DNA of 64,000 bases, taken from Gammaproteobacteria bacterium. GTDB lineage: Bacteria > Pseudomonadota > Gammaproteobacteria > HK1. Each line of letters starts with the position of its first letter. Position 1 is the first letter of the stretch. Both the position numbers and the translations under genes were made by a program. Shown here piece after piece: positions 39,224-50,100 of this stretch. The stretch is taken from assembly GCA_022824305.1 (NCBI GenBank), contig JAJEAD010000032.1:62001-126000 (forward strand). Direction: 5' to 3'. Below the pieces are notes generated by a model, which saw nothing but the letters and a program-made list of their open reading frames with translations, searched no databases and was not told the origin of the DNA.

Positions 39224-42200
39224 TCAATTGTCCAGGATTTCCTTCAGCGTCCTTTCGTGCCACGACTCCTCGTGGGGCAGCAGGAACTCCGGAGAGGTGA
39301 ACAGCGGGTTGCCGGGCGACCACAACTCCACGCTCTCCGCGTGCGCCTCGTAGAAGGCGGGATCGCTCGTCACCCGTACCCGCTCCTCCATGCCCGGCGC
39401 GAGCAGGCCGTACTCGCGAGGCGCCATCGGCTGAACATCGATCCCGGGCGGCATCAGATCCGGCGAGGCGATCACCCGGTCGAGGTCTTCCATGCTGATG
39501 GGTGCCGGCGGCCGCTCCGGCATGTCGAGGTCCGCGTCCAGGGCTGCGTCCAGGTCGAAGCCGCTGCTCCGTGCATCGCGCACTTGCCGCTCGATCGCCT
39601 CCACCAGGTTCTCGCGGCTGCCGTCTCCGCTCCCGCCTTCGCTTCCTCCGCCCATGAGTACCGCTCTCCCGATCGCGCGTGGAACACCCGCCAGGATCGG
39701 TTGCAGGCGTCCAACGACCGACTCGAAGAGGCCGATGCGTTCCCGGAGTGCCCGGTAGACATCCGTCTCGACCGTGTCCTCGTAGTGCAGATTGACGATG
39801 CGGATGACCGGGTGCTGCTGCCCGAGGCGATCGATCCGGCCGATGCGCTGCTCGACCCGCATCGGGTTCCACGGCATGTCGTAGTTGACGAGCGCCCCGC
39901 AGAACTGGAAGTTAAGCCCTTCGGCGGCGGCATCGGTACACAGCAGCACGTCGGCTTCGCCCTCGCGAAAGCGGCGTTTGACATCGTCCCGATCGATCCG
40001 GCGCCATCCGCCGCCTTCCGTAGCCGGAATCTCGCCGCCCCGGCCCGAGAAGCACATCAGCCGCAGGTCCCCATGCTCCCGGCGCTGACCGATTCCACCG
40101 AAGTCCCCGGATTCTCCGTGCTCACCAGATCTTCCCGTCCTTCCGAGCTCCGAACGCAGGAAGTCCATCGTATCTGTGTACTGGGTAAAGACCATCACCT
40201 GCGCGCAGCCTTCGGAACGCAAAGCAGCGAGCACTCCCCGGAGCTCGGCGAGCTTGCTGTCCGGCGGCAGGGCGCGGATGCGCGCGAGCAGGTCTTCGAT
40301 GGCCGCCCCTTCCTCGGCCGCGAGCGCCCGGTACTCGAGCTCCCCGATCTGATCGGCGTCGAGGATCTCGTCCGCCGCCTCGTCGTCGGAGGCGTCCTCA
40401 TCCCTCCCCAGGCCCGTTTCCGGCCCTGCCCCGGGTCCTTCCGGCCGCACCGTGTCGGTCCCGCCAGCGATGGCGTCGAGATGGCTCCGAAGCGTGCTGC
40501 GAAGCGCCTGGAAGCTGCTCGCGAGCCGGCGCCGGTAGATAGTCATCACGAAGCCCACCGCGTTGCGCTCACCCGCCTCGGCCTGGCGCCAAGTGCTGCC
40601 GATGTAGTCCTCCACCGCATCGTAGAGATCGCGCTCCGCGATCGTCATACGCACGAAGCGGTCCTCCGCCCGGCGCTCCGCGATGGGCGTTGCGAGCATC
40701 CCCGCCCGGAAGTAGCGCCTCAGCAGCTCTCGGGTATGACGGGAGACGAGGTGGCGAAGCGGCGTCCATGCCCGCATCACGCGCAGCGCGGCAGCACGTT
40801 CCGGGGTCTCAAGCTGGCGCCGGGGGATGCTGGCATCGCTTCGCAGAGCGCGGAGCACCTTGCGTGTCCTGAGCCGCGAGAGATTGGCGAGCGGCTCGGC
40901 CGCGGCGGCGTCCATCGCCCCGTGACGGCGCTCCGCGGCCTGGAAGAGGCGCGCCATGCGCTCCATGGCCGCGGGTGACGGGCTCTCCTGCTTGACGCTC
41001 CCGAAGAAGTCGAGGAAAGCATCCGCCGTCCACTCCGGCGGAAGGCCCAGCAGGTTCAGCAGGTCCCAGACTTCGACGGCATGCACCTGCATGGGAGTCG
41101 CGGTCATGAGCACCAGACCCCGGGTGCGGCCTTCGAGCCCACGCATGAGCCGAAGCAGGGCGTTCGGACGCTCGCCTTCGCGCCGGTCTCCCGCCCCCCG
41201 CCGACGTGCATGATGCGCTTCGTCAAGCACGATCAGATCCCAGGGCTCGGCTTCCGACAGCAGCACTTCGGCGCGCTCGCGCCGCCGCATCAGATGGCTC
41301 GATGCGATCACCACCGGCTCCTCGTGCCAGGCACGAGCGCTGGGATCGCCCTCGCGGGCGGGCTTGGCCAGGAGGCCCGGCGAAGGGTACCGGGAGAGCT
41401 TTCGTCCGTCGTACACCGGCCAATTGAGGTTGAACTTCTCGCGCAGCTCGATCTGCCACTGCCCTAGCACCGCCTTGGGCGCCAGGATTAGAATGCGTCT
41501 TGCGCGGCCCGCGAGCCACGCTTGGCGCAGCAGCAGTCCGGCCTGGATGGTCTTGCCGAGCCCCACTTCGTCGGCGATCAGGAGTCGAGGTGGCCAACCG
41601 CGGTAGAGGCGCTCGAAGGCGCGCACCTGATGCGGCCAGGGGGTCACCGCCGCGGTCGCCTCGCCGGTGCGGGCGCCGCCGTCGGGGAGAGACGGCGCGC
41701 GCTCGATGAAGGCCCAGACCCGGCTTCGCAGATCGGGCAAGGCGCCGGACGGTTCCGGGAGCGGATCGACGCTCGCCCGCTCCGGACCTGCCGACCCGGC
41801 TCCCGCCTTTGGTGGCGGCGTCGCTTCCGCCCCTGTTCCCGTCAGGCGGGCCGGCAGCGCATCGTCCGGCGGCAGGAAACGCAACAGATCGCGCCGCGCC
41901 GCATCCGGCACGTCGAGCACGATCAGGCGCCGGCTCCGGTTGGCCCAGATGCGCGCGAAGTTCGTCTCCTCCGCGACGACCCGCTCCGGTTGCGGTCCCC
42001 AGCTCGTGTAGACGTTGATGCTCTCCCAGTTGGTACGCCAGCCGGCCGCGGTCTCGTTCAGGCTGCCGTTCCACGCGATCTTCTCGCCGGTGCGGTCTTC
42101 GATGACGCCGGCCTTCTCGTGGAAGATGCCGTCGTCGCTCACCGGCTTTCCGCGCGGGTCGCACGGCACCGCGACCTTCACGTCGAGATGGCCACGGGCG

Positions 42201-42544
42201 ACCATCCAGGCCAGCAGCTCGAGCGCGCCGTAGGCGCCCGCGTCCGGGGGCGCGAGCGACAGCTCCGCCAAGCGCTGGTCGACCCGCGCGCGCAGCTCCT
42301 CGCCACGTTCGATCGCGTCGATCTCGGGCGGCGCCAGCGTGCAGCCGACGATGAGCCGCATGCGGCCGGCGTTCCGCACCAGCCCTTCGATGCCGCGTGC
42401 GGCGAGGGCGAGGGCACCGGCGTTGAAGTAGCCGGTCAGGCGATCGTAACGCTCGGCGTCTTCGAGCGCCGGCACGTAGAACAGCGCGATGAGATCGCCG
42501 TCCTCCGGCGTGTACTTGAGCTTCCAGGCACGGTCCCGCAGCAT
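39224..42544 (-). CDS. PLD-like / SNF2-family helicase of the defence core
   Basis: Superfamily 2 ATPase of 1106 residues. The N-terminal region (about 20-210) is phospholipase D-like, with one H-x-K motif (His142, Lys144) and a following Asn/Ser pair in WNGSLNETAAGW. The helicase core begins near 300: Q-motif-like PHQVRAFERL, Walker A EVGLGKT (to 332), DEAH at 441-444, TATPMQ, then the C-terminal domain with VFTQYTDTMDFLR, DAAAEGLNFQ and motif VI RIGRIDRLGQ. A long acidic/glycine insertion precedes the second RecA domain. It lies 14 bp after the methylase gene with an AGAGGG ribosome site and is the last gene of the operon. Likely translocates on phage DNA or controls cleavage; that role is inferred. 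Confidence 0.88.
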   Translation of the reverse strand: MLRDRAWKLKYTPEDGDLIALFYVPALEDAERYDRLTGYFNAGALALAARGIEGLVRNAGRMRLIVGCTLAPPEIDAIERGEELRARVDQRLAELSLAPPDAGAYGALELLAWMVARGHLDVKVAVPCDPRGKPVSDDGIFHEKAGVIEDRTGEKIAWNGSLNETAAGWRTNWESINVYTSWGPQPERVVAEETNFARIWANRSRRLIVLDVPDAARRDLLRFLPPDDALPARLTGTGAEATPPPKAGAGSAGPERASVDPLPEPSGALPDLRSRVWAFIERAPSLPDGGARTGEATAAVTPWPHQVRAFERLYRGWPPRLLIADEVGLGKTIQAGLLLRQAWLAGRARRILILAPKAVLGQWQIELREKFNLNWPVYDGRKLSRYPSPGLLAKPAREGDPSARAWHEEPVVIASSHLMRRRERAEVLLSEAEPWDLIVLDEAHHARRRGAGDRREGERPNALLRLMRGLEGRTRGLVLMTATPMQVHAVEVWDLLNLLGLPPEWTADAFLDFFGSVKQESPSPAAMERMARLFQAAERRHGAMDAAAAEPLANLSRLRTRKVLRALRSDASIPRRQLETPERAAALRVMRAWTPLRHLVSRHTRELLRRYFRAGMLATPIAERRAEDRFVRMTIAERDLYDAVEDYIGSTWRQAEAGERNAVGFVMTIYRRRLASSFQALRSTLRSHLDAIAGGTDTVRPEGPGAGPETGLGRDEDASDDEAADEILDADQIGELEYRALAAEEGAAIEDLLARIRALPPDSKLAELRGVLAALRSEGCAQVMVFTQYTDTMDFLRSELGRTGRSGEHGESGDFGGIGQRREHGDLRLMCFSGRGGEIPATEGGGWRRIDRDDVKRRFREGEADVLLCTDAAAEGLNFQFCGALVNYDMPWNPMRVEQRIGRIDRLGQQHPVIRIVNLHYEDTVETDVYRALRERIGLFESVVGRLQPILAGVPRAIGRAVLMGGGSEGGSGDGSRENLVEAIERQVRDARSSGFDLDAALDADLDMPERPPAPISMEDLDRVIASPDLMPPGIDVQPMAPREYGLLAPGMEERVRVTSDPAFYEAHAESVELWSPGNPLFTSPEFLLPHEESWHERTLKEILDN

Positions 42545-42558
42545 GGTCCCTCTCTACA

Positions 42559-45500
42559 CTAAGCCTGCCACAGTTTGAGCTGCTCCGGTTCATCTATCCG
42601 GTCGCGGTAGGCAAGTCGGGAGAGGTAGTAGAGGGTCTCGAAGTCGGAGCCCGACGCCGCCGCCTCGCCCGTGAGCTCGACCCCGGTGAAAGCGCCGGAG
42701 ACGGGCAACACCTCCAGGACCGCCTCCAGCGACGCGAAGAAGCGCGGGTCCCGGTCCGTCAGGTTTGCCGAGAGCATCTCGCGCGCCGCGTCGAGAGAGC
42801 GCAGACGCGCCAAGGTGGCCGCATGGTGGATGGCGTCGATCATCGCGCGCGACCCGTCGGCAGGTCCGAGCGCACCCTTCGCGGCCCGGCGGGCGCTGTC
42901 CCAGAGCCGGATGTCGCTTCCCTTCTTCTCTGCGAGCCGGCCGACGACATCCACATCGAGATCGACACCGACCGCGCGCCCGAGCCGCAACGCCTCGTCG
43001 TAGGAGAACGCGGGTGCCCGGAACGCATCCCAGGCGAGGACGAAGAAGGCCGTCATCGGATCGAGGTCGGCGTTCGCCTCGAGATGGGTCAACTGCTCGA
43101 GACGCCAGCGCTTGACCTCCCGCCGTGCGACTTCGAGAGCGTCCTCCGGTGTCGCCGCGTAGGGGTCCCACTCATCCTCGAAGAGCACCGTCTGGCGCCG
43201 GCGGCGGCGCTCGGCCGGAAGCTCGCGCGGGGTGCCGCGCTTGAGCGGCCAGTGGCGGGAGAACTCCTCGAGCGCCGGCCCGAAGGAGGCGAGATAGAGA
43301 TCGACACCGGCGATGCCCGCCTCCTGGAACTCTCCGACCCGCGCCCGCACGGCGCGCGCCACCCGCGGCTCCACATCCTCCCAGTAGAACCCGGGCGCAT
43401 CAGGCGCGCCGGTGGCTGCGGAGACGCGATAGCGTCTCGGCTCTTCTCCCACCTGCAGGGGTTCCGGGGTGTGGAGGTGTCCGGGCGGCGCCAGCCTTGG
43501 GTCCGTGCTCTCGGGCGCCGGCTCCCCGGACTCGCGTGCATTCGTACGCGGGCGGCACACCAGGAAGATGGTACTGTTGGCCGCCGCTTTGTCCTTGATA
43601 TGCAGACTGCCTTCCGCCTCGGTGTTGATCGGCCAAGACGCGGTAATCGTGAAGCCCGCCTCGATCAGCCCCTTGGTCAGCGCATCCCAAGCCCCGGTCG
43701 CCTTGTGGGTGAACATGAGCGTCATGATGCCCTCCGGCTTCAGCACCCGGCGGCACTCTGCGAAGATCGCCGCCATCCGCTCCTGGTAGTCCCTTCCCGC
43801 GAGCGCGCGTGCGCTCTGTGGTCGTTGGACGGCATCACTACCGCCGGCCTTTCCCCCGCGCGACCTCGCGCCCTGCTCCTCCCGGAACTTGGCGGGATTG
43901 GCGACCGCCTCGTTCTCCTTGTCCGTGAGCTGGCGCCGGAAGAGCTCGGGGAAGACGTGTCCCGCGGTGCGCTTCAACCACACGTAGAAGAAGTCCGAGA
44001 GCTCCGCGTACATCACGTTGTCGTAGTACGGAGGGTCCATCACCACGGCGTCGATGGAGCCGTCCGGGATGTGGTCGAGGCTGTCGCCCGGCTTGCAGGT
44101 GATGGTGACCGGCGGCGGCGGAGAGGCGACTTCCCGATCTATCCCGTCCAACAGGTCGGCCTGGGCGGTCCGAGCATCCGGGCGCACCAGGGCGACGAGC
44201 TCGCCGATGCACTTGGCAGTCTGCCCGATCGCCCAGTCGTAGCCGAGGCCCGCAATCAGCGGCGCCATCTCGGCATACGACCAACAGAACGCGAAGTTAT
44301 GCCGATTGAAGGTGTTTGCTACGACTTCCCGGGTAGGCATCCATATGGACATGCGAGAGTTGTAGTTCAACAGTTTGTCCAGGGAGAGAGCGAGATATCC
44401 GTAGACCGCCTTTCGGGTCTCATCGAGCCGCCCTGCATCCCGGTCGTCGTCGAGCATCTCCCGGAAGACCTGTACGCTCGTGCCGTGGCTGAGAAGCTGG
44501 CGGGGCGAGAACAAATCAGTCCACTTATTCATGCCATACAACTTGTGGCCACGGTCATAGTTGGAAATGTTGCCTATGCATTCACTTGGAACAATGTCGA
44601 AGGCTTCCCACTCCGGCAGTTTCTCCGCGAGCGTCGCCCGGACCTCGGCGTCGTTGTCGTCCTCCGGGCGCGGCGCCCGGTAGCCGCGAACCCACTTCTC
44701 GCGCACCCGCCCGGTCTTCGTCCTGTACTCCACCCGCTCCTTGTAGACGACGGCGTAGAGCTGATCACCCATCCGCCCCGCCTGCGCCTGCCCCTTGATC
44801 GCATCGCCGTCGATGACCCGCCCGCAGTCCGGGTAGGGGCAGTCGCCTGCCCCGCGCGATACCGTGCCGGCCGACTGCTCCGCAGTAGTCTCCACCACCT
44901 CGAACGTACAAACGCGGCCCTCCGATCCGGGACCGCTCCCGAGGCGCGCTGTAAGCCTGACTCCGGTCCCGCTGGGCGCGAGACGCCAGTTGGGCGAGAG
45001 CGGAACGAGACCGTTGCAGTACGGACAGGTGATGGTCCGTGCCCAGAGGTAGGTAAGGTCAATCCGCTTCGGAGCACCTTGCTGGACGAAGAAATCGGAA
45101 AGCGACGCATCAATCCGCTCGCGCCAGCCCTGTGTCAATTCTCCGAACTCGGTTGTGATGGTGGTAGGCAGACACAAAGGCCACTCGACTGTTGCCTTCA
45201 TGATCAAGGCGGCTACAGGATTAAGGTCATTCGCATACGGCTTCAGGCCCAACCTGATCGCTTCAAACGGAATGCTCCCACCGCCAGCAGTCGGATCAAG
45301 GAGGGAAACAGCTTGTAACGACTGCATTTGAGTCCGAGCAATCCACTCCACATCGCTTCGATCAGGAGAATAATTGAAGGCACGGTCATAGTTGTAGGGA
45401 TTGGCAACTCGAACCCCAGTTCTACGGGCTTGATTTATCGTCAGGTGAGCTGCCATCGGATCACCGTGAATCCCCAGCACATGGAGAAACTGCTCCCGGT

Positions 45501-45684
45501 CCGCATCCTCCGGCAGAAGGGACGCCAGCACGGCGGCTCGCGATGCCACCAGCGGGCGACGCGCCCACCAGACGTGCAGGCGATTCGGCGCGGGAAACGG
45601 TGTCATCGGCGTTCGCTCCCGCGTGCTCTCGATGCCGATCTCCGCAATCGGCAACCATCGCTCGATCAAGCGTATGTCAGACAT
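42559..45684 (-). CDS. DUF1156-type adenine-specific DNA methyltransferase
   Basis: Protein of 1041 residues. The N-terminal DUF1156 segment (1-60: [33 protein letters not shown]) leads into a split amino-methyltransferase: SAM motif [14 protein letters not shown] (130-142) and catalytic DPPYYD (550-555). Cysteine pairs at 220/223 and 282/287 suggest an inserted zinc ribbon. Likely N6-adenine specificity, marking host DNA; the target is unknown. The start is ATG 45684, 13 bp after the TPR gene; an earlier in-frame ATG at 45741 overlaps that gene. The first part of the gene is visibly less G+C-rich than the core genome. Confidence 0.9.
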   Translation of the reverse strand: MSDIRLIERWLPIAEIGIESTRERTPMTPFPAPNRLHVWWARRPLVASRAAVLASLLPEDADREQFLHVLGIHGDPMAAHLTINQARRTGVRVANPYNYDRAFNYSPDRSDVEWIARTQMQSLQAVSLLDPTAGGGSIPFEAIRLGLKPYANDLNPVAALIMKATVEWPLCLPTTITTEFGELTQGWRERIDASLSDFFVQQGAPKRIDLTYLWARTITCPYCNGLVPLSPNWRLAPSGTGVRLTARLGSGPGSEGRVCTFEVVETTAEQSAGTVSRGAGDCPYPDCGRVIDGDAIKGQAQAGRMGDQLYAVVYKERVEYRTKTGRVREKWVRGYRAPRPEDDNDAEVRATLAEKLPEWEAFDIVPSECIGNISNYDRGHKLYGMNKWTDLFSPRQLLSHGTSVQVFREMLDDDRDAGRLDETRKAVYGYLALSLDKLLNYNSRMSIWMPTREVVANTFNRHNFAFCWSYAEMAPLIAGLGYDWAIGQTAKCIGELVALVRPDARTAQADLLDGIDREVASPPPPVTITCKPGDSLDHIPDGSIDAVVMDPPYYDNVMYAELSDFFYVWLKRTAGHVFPELFRRQLTDKENEAVANPAKFREEQGARSRGGKAGGSDAVQRPQSARALAGRDYQERMAAIFAECRRVLKPEGIMTLMFTHKATGAWDALTKGLIEAGFTITASWPINTEAEGSLHIKDKAAANSTIFLVCRPRTNARESGEPAPESTDPRLAPPGHLHTPEPLQVGEEPRRYRVSAATGAPDAPGFYWEDVEPRVARAVRARVGEFQEAGIAGVDLYLASFGPALEEFSRHWPLKRGTPRELPAERRRRRQTVLFEDEWDPYAATPEDALEVARREVKRWRLEQLTHLEANADLDPMTAFFVLAWDAFRAPAFSYDEALRLGRAVGVDLDVDVVGRLAEKKGSDIRLWDSARRAAKGALGPADGSRAMIDAIHHAATLARLRSLDAAREMLSANLTDRDPRFFASLEAVLEVLPVSGAFTGVELTGEAAASGSDFETLYYLSRLAYRDRIDEPEQLKLWQA

Positions 45685-45697
45685 CCTTCCGATCCTG

Positions 45698-48553
45698 CTA
45701 CGCGACCACATCGGTGTCCGCTTCTCCCCTGCCAACATCACTGGCTCGTCTTTCTCTTAGTTCCATCAGCGCTTGGTGAACATCCTGGGCGACTTCTTCG
45801 ACTTCCCGCGCAACCCGGGGTTCGAGACCAAGCTCCCTTTCCAGCGCTGTCGTAAGCGGCAACAGAAGATTCGTCGCCGGAGATGCCAAGATGAGATCCC
45901 GCATACGTGCTGGTCCAAGATCGATACTTAGCTCCATCAAGGCATTGATGCCGGTCCTCGGGAAAGAATCAAATTCCGGAAGAATATCGAGGATGAATTG
46001 GACATCTCTCTCCGAGGTCGATCGGTTACCGATCGCGAGAGTCGCTCTTGCTCGGATTGCATGACCCTGACACTGAAGCTCCTTCAACCACTGAAGATCC
46101 TTCAACTCCGTACGGCGTTGTTCGAGTACTTTACCTACTGTGTCGATAGCCGACTCGTACTGCCGGTACTCCAGTTCAAGATCCGCCTTCCTAACGAAAG
46201 CAAACTCGACCCACGCACGGACTCGGAAGGATTCATACTCTCCGAATTGGTGAATAACTTGTTCGTAAGCGGACAATGCTTCTCGTGCCTGGTTCAGGTC
46301 GCTGTATGCAAGCCCTCTGCCCACCAGCGCCACCACCATCCTCTCTCGCAGAGCCGGCGCATCATTCTGCCCGAAACGGCGCAACGCCTCATCAAAGCAG
46401 GCCAGTGCTTCCCTCGGCCGTTGCAATCCACCGAGTTGCAGTCCTTTGCTGGTGATGGCCTTGGCAACTGGTTCAAGAAAGGCTGGCTCCTCACTCTCTC
46501 CGAATCGACGTATCACATCCTCGTAGGCGATCAAGGCTTCCTTTGATCGATTCAAACCGCGAAGTACTTCCCCTTTGTTAACAAGAGCCAACGCGACCAA
46601 TCTGGAGAGGGCAGGAGTCTCACTCTCCCCGACTCGATGCACTACCTCTTCGTAGGCAGTTAGAGCGTCCTGTGTCTTATTGAGTTCACCTAGAATGATG
46701 CCCTTGTTTACCAAGGCCGATGCAATCAACTCACGACGGGACGATGTCTCATTCTCTCCAAACCTACTTATTATCTCCTCAAAGGCAGTCAGCGCATGCA
46801 CCGGTTGCTTCAGCTCGGCAAGCAAAGTTCCTTTTGTGAACAAAGCAGTTGCAACCAAATCGACAACAACCGGTGCATCTTTTTTTTCAAACCTACGTAC
46901 AACCTCGCTACACGCTGCCAGGGCATCTTCTGGGCGATTCAGTTTGAGGAGTATGATGTTCTTGTTCGCGAATGCCAGTAGGACCAGTGGAAAGACGGCA
47001 GGTGTGTCACTCTCTTCAAATCTATGGATTATCTCGTCGTAGACAGCCAGCGCATCCCCTTCCCGGTTCTGGTCAACCAGCACAGCCGCCTTGTCGACAA
47101 GTGCCTTTGCTTTCGTCTGTTCTGCCTGTTCGTCCGAATGCTCTTCAGGCTGATCGATCAAACGATGACCCAGCTCCACATGGACCGACTCCGTACTCTC
47201 CACATCCAGGAGTGCGGAACTCCGGTCCAGCAACCCCACGATGTTCTCGGGAATCATCGCAGCCAACTCTTCGCGATACTCGGCCAACCCTGGCAGTGCC
47301 ATCAACCGTGTGAGGGCTGTTCGGTGCAGTTCTCGCATTTCGACACCCAGCCTTTCCGCTTCGTGCGCGATCCGAGCGCCCATGTCCCTCAGTTCGCGCG
47401 GTGAGTAGTACGACTCCATGAAGCGGATGAGGGCGTCGATCAGGCGGTCCGGGCCGCGGGAACGCCGCATCAGGCAGTAGATGTTGTACAGGCGTTCGCT
47501 CAGGTAGTACTGCTTGCGCCGGGCGCTTCCGCCCGCGACCTGGACGACGCCCCGGTCGATGAGGCGCGTGAGCTGGGCGCTGCACTTGCTGGTCTCGAGC
47601 CGGGATCGGTCCGCGACCTCCCGCGTGGTCGCCGGCTTCCACAGCTCGGCCAACGCGAGATACACGCGCCGCTCCTGCGCCGGCAGCGATTCTATGTGGC
47701 TCTTGAAGTACTCTGTGTGGTCATCGACCAAGTCGAGGAGGTCGGCCATCAGCTCGCGAAAGGACCGCTCGGCGCCGAAGCGCGCTACGATCGCAATTAA
47801 TCGAGGGCTGCCGCCGGTCAGGATCTCCAGGGACCGGATCGTCTGGGGTGAGGGGCATCGGCCGGACACCGTCTCCCACAGAACTGCGCATTCGTTCGTA
47901 TTGAGGGGGCGCAGCGTAACCACCCGGAAGAGATCGTAAAGGGCATGGTCCGGGCTGTCGATTTCGGCGAAACGGCTGGTCGCGCTCGCGATCAGCATGA
48001 TCCGGGACTCGGTCTGGAGAATCTTGCGAAGCCGCCATCCCGCATCCGGGTCCGCCATGTCCCTGAACATCATGTTCAGGTTCTCGACCATCAACGCCAG
48101 CCTCCTGCCCTCCCGGTCCGAGAAATCGAGGAGGACCGCGAGGCAGCGCTCAGCGAGAGCCCGGTCGTCCCGGATGGTTCGCAGGTCCTCACAAGTGCGA
48201 GACAGGTCTGGGTCTCCCTCCCGGCAAGGCGCCTGGACGGCGAGGCGGAACAGGCATTCCAGCCAGAACTCCCCCGCGGTGGCGACCTCGTAGCTCTCCT
48301 CCGCGAAGACGATGGGGAAGAAACCGGACGAGAGTCCGGCATCCCGGCGCACTTCCGCCGCGACCCGCAGGAGCAGGCTCGTCTTCCCGCTGCCACGTGG
48401 GCCTATCACGATCTGATGGGGATTCGAGCTTCCCGTGCACTCCCGCAGCAATTCGACGATCGATTCGAACTCGCTTGTCCGCACACAGAACGAAGCCACC
48501 AGCTCGTCGTCGCTGAGGAAGCCCGGGTTGTACTTCCTGGCGGTCACGACCAT
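45698..48553 (-). CDS. STAND-like ATPase with winged helix and eight TPR units
   Basis: Protein of 951 residues, not a recognised named gene. Order: P-loop GPRGSGKTS (51-59), a Walker B-like LALMVENLN (152-160) with Glu instead of Asp, sensor-like [11 protein letters not shown], a winged helix (about 293-352, [27 protein letters not shown]), then eight tandem 43-residue TPR-like units (487-830) and a C-terminal helical domain. This P-loop/winged-helix/repeat architecture is typical of STAND sensors that oligomerise on ligand binding. Its ATG overlaps the preceding ATPase stop by 10 bp, so the two genes are probably coupled. An anti-phage sensor role is inferred. Confidence 0.82.
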   Translation of the reverse strand: MVVTARKYNPGFLSDDELVASFCVRTSEFESIVELLRECTGSSNPHQIVIGPRGSGKTSLLLRVAAEVRRDAGLSSGFFPIVFAEESYEVATAGEFWLECLFRLAVQAPCREGDPDLSRTCEDLRTIRDDRALAERCLAVLLDFSDREGRRLALMVENLNMMFRDMADPDAGWRLRKILQTESRIMLIASATSRFAEIDSPDHALYDLFRVVTLRPLNTNECAVLWETVSGRCPSPQTIRSLEILTGGSPRLIAIVARFGAERSFRELMADLLDLVDDHTEYFKSHIESLPAQERRVYLALAELWKPATTREVADRSRLETSKCSAQLTRLIDRGVVQVAGGSARRKQYYLSERLYNIYCLMRRSRGPDRLIDALIRFMESYYSPRELRDMGARIAHEAERLGVEMRELHRTALTRLMALPGLAEYREELAAMIPENIVGLLDRSSALLDVESTESVHVELGHRLIDQPEEHSDEQAEQTKAKALVDKAAVLVDQNREGDALAVYDEIIHRFEESDTPAVFPLVLLAFANKNIILLKLNRPEDALAACSEVVRRFEKKDAPVVVDLVATALFTKGTLLAELKQPVHALTAFEEIISRFGENETSSRRELIASALVNKGIILGELNKTQDALTAYEEVVHRVGESETPALSRLVALALVNKGEVLRGLNRSKEALIAYEDVIRRFGESEEPAFLEPVAKAITSKGLQLGGLQRPREALACFDEALRRFGQNDAPALRERMVVALVGRGLAYSDLNQAREALSAYEQVIHQFGEYESFRVRAWVEFAFVRKADLELEYRQYESAIDTVGKVLEQRRTELKDLQWLKELQCQGHAIRARATLAIGNRSTSERDVQFILDILPEFDSFPRTGINALMELSIDLGPARMRDLILASPATNLLLPLTTALERELGLEPRVAREVEEVAQDVHQALMELRERRASDVGRGEADTDVVA
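46064..47095 (-). repeat. Eight tandem 129-bp (43-residue) TPR-coding units
   Basis: Units begin at residues 487, 530, 573, 616, 659, 702, 745 and 788 of the STAND-like protein, every one exactly 43 residues apart. Most read (N/S/T)KG at the start of helix A, then ALxAYEEVIxRFGExExP at the helix B end and linker. The DNA is diverged, so it is an old protein-level repeat rather than a recent tandem duplication. Confidence 0.85.
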
Positions 48554-49851
48554 CGCAGCGTCTCGCTCTGGCACCCGGTGCGGCCCGGCCAGGACGGCGT
48601 GCGGCGCAGGTCGTGCCGTGCGCGCCACCAGTCTTCGAGCAATCCCGATACGAATCGGTAGCCGCCACCCTGCCTCTCCAGATACCCGTCATGTTCGAGC
48701 ACGTGGAGTACGTCCTCAAGCGGAGCCGGATCGGCCTCGACCGGGTGCGATATCCGGCCCCAGTCCGGAACTGAACGTCGATAGCGATCGATGACATCAT
48801 CTGGCAGGAAGCCGCCGTTGACAGCGGCCCCGGTCAACATCTCCTTTGCGATCCGGCAGCCTTCGCGTCCGAGCACCATCTTCAGCCGGCTCTCATAGTG
48901 CTTCAGAACCATCTCTCTTCCCGCGCCGAGCATCGCGCCGGTGTACACGCGCTCCACATCTTCCCGCGTGGCTTCACGCCGGCCCGCTTGGCGCAGAGCT
49001 TCGCGAAGGTGGTCGAAGAACAACTGCACATGGTGGGGGCTCTGACACCGCAGCCGGCGGCACATGTCCTGGCGGACGGCGAGAGGAAGGTCCAGCTCGT
49101 AGCTCTCCGCCAGCGAACCGAGGCAGGCGACGGCGGTGTCCTCATCCCACGGCTTCAGATCGAAGGGAGAGTAGATGTTGGCGAGGGCGCTGAGATCTGC
49201 CTGCAGCAGAATCGGTCCGAGGCGCACGCTGCCGGAGAGGATCATGCTCACGCGCCCGCGATGCGCTTGGCCGTTCTTGCGGAGCCAGCTCAGGAACTCG
49301 TCCGCTGCCTGCCTCCGCTGTGGCGTGATGCGGTTGTCGTCTCCCTTGAGAAGGAGATTGACGAGTATCGGCAACTCATCGATCGCGAGCACTACCGGCC
49401 GCTCGTTCTCCGCCAGGGCCTCGAAAAGCCGGTCACCCCTCTGCCGCCAGTTGCCGCCATCGATCCCGGTGCCCAGCTTCACCCGTATGTTGGGGACGGG
49501 CGAGGTGTCGGCCCGAGTGCTCAACTCGACCCTCGGCAGGACGTTGGCGAAGCTGGATTTGAGCCGGCGCCACGCGCCCTGCACCGATCTCGACTGAACC
49601 GTGAGCTCGAGGATCGCGTCGACCGGCGTGGCGGCATCCTCTAGGTCGACGAAGACCGTGTCGACGCTCCCTTCCTCCTTCAAGCGGCGCAACAGCTCCC
49701 GGACGAGACTCGTCTTGCCCATCCGCCGCTGCGCGGTCAGCAGCGTATGGGTTCCATCCCGCACCCGCTCTGCGAGTGCTTCCAGCTCGACTTCCCGGTC
49801 GAAGAAGCGATCTCCCTCGACCCAGTTAGCCCCTGCCTTCCTGAGCGGCAT
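48544..49851 (-). CDS. AAA-family ATPase (archaeal ATPase / Orc1-like type)
   Basis: Protein of 435 residues. A P-loop of the AQRRMGKTSLV type (40-50) and Walker B AIDELPIL (156-163), followed by an ISGSV-like sensor (ILSGSVRLG), match the ATPase group often found beside defence or toxin genes. The C-terminal part (about 340-420) looks like a winged helix ending LEDWWRARHDL. It overlaps the downstream STAND-TPR gene by 10 bp. Substrate unknown; the pair may form one two-component defence module. ATG 49851 is next to a GGGG; the ribosome site is not optimal. Confidence 0.8.
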   Translation of the reverse strand: MPLRKAGANWVEGDRFFDREVELEALAERVRDGTHTLLTAQRRMGKTSLVRELLRRLKEEGSVDTVFVDLEDAATPVDAILELTVQSRSVQGAWRRLKSSFANVLPRVELSTRADTSPVPNIRVKLGTGIDGGNWRQRGDRLFEALAENERPVVLAIDELPILVNLLLKGDDNRITPQRRQAADEFLSWLRKNGQAHRGRVSMILSGSVRLGPILLQADLSALANIYSPFDLKPWDEDTAVACLGSLAESYELDLPLAVRQDMCRRLRCQSPHHVQLFFDHLREALRQAGRREATREDVERVYTGAMLGAGREMVLKHYESRLKMVLGREGCRIAKEMLTGAAVNGGFLPDDVIDRYRRSVPDWGRISHPVEADPAPLEDVLHVLEHDGYLERQGGGYRFVSGLLEDWWRARHDLRRTPSWPGRTGCQSETLRWS

Positions 49852-49861
49852 CCCCGATTTC

Positions 49862-49912
49862 CCAACGAATTTGATGGAAACGAAATTGTTGGCAAAATGA
49901 AGTTAATGTCAA
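49862..49912 (-). promoter_or_regulatory. Promoter with overlapping inverted repeat upstream of the AAA ATPase gene
   Basis: In an A+T-rich pocket, minus strand: TTGACA (49907-49912), 16-bp spacer, AACAAT (49885-49890). An inverted repeat, CCAAC-AATTT (49862-49872, one bulged G) against AAATT-GTTGG (49883-49892), covers the -10 and transcription start and could be an operator. This 249-bp gap also contains the divergent start region of vsr; nothing else is seen in it. Confidence 0.5.
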
Positions 49913-50100
49913 CCCTCCCATAACTGGCTGTTTCATCATGGTGTTTTTCCCGATCGGATCCCGGTCGCTTCCGACGACCTGCCTGAAATGCTGCGAGGCC
50001 GCCCGCCGGAGTCTGCTGTCCCCGGAAATCGTGTGCTCTCCCGGATTCGGTCCGTCCGTGTCAAACTGATGCCGTTCGGGCATCGTCGAGGGGGACATCG

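Noticed and set aside
42823-45318. 831-residue plus-strand frame antisense to the DUF1156-type methylase
   Set aside because: Shadow frame; the minus-strand methylase has SAM and DPPY motifs.
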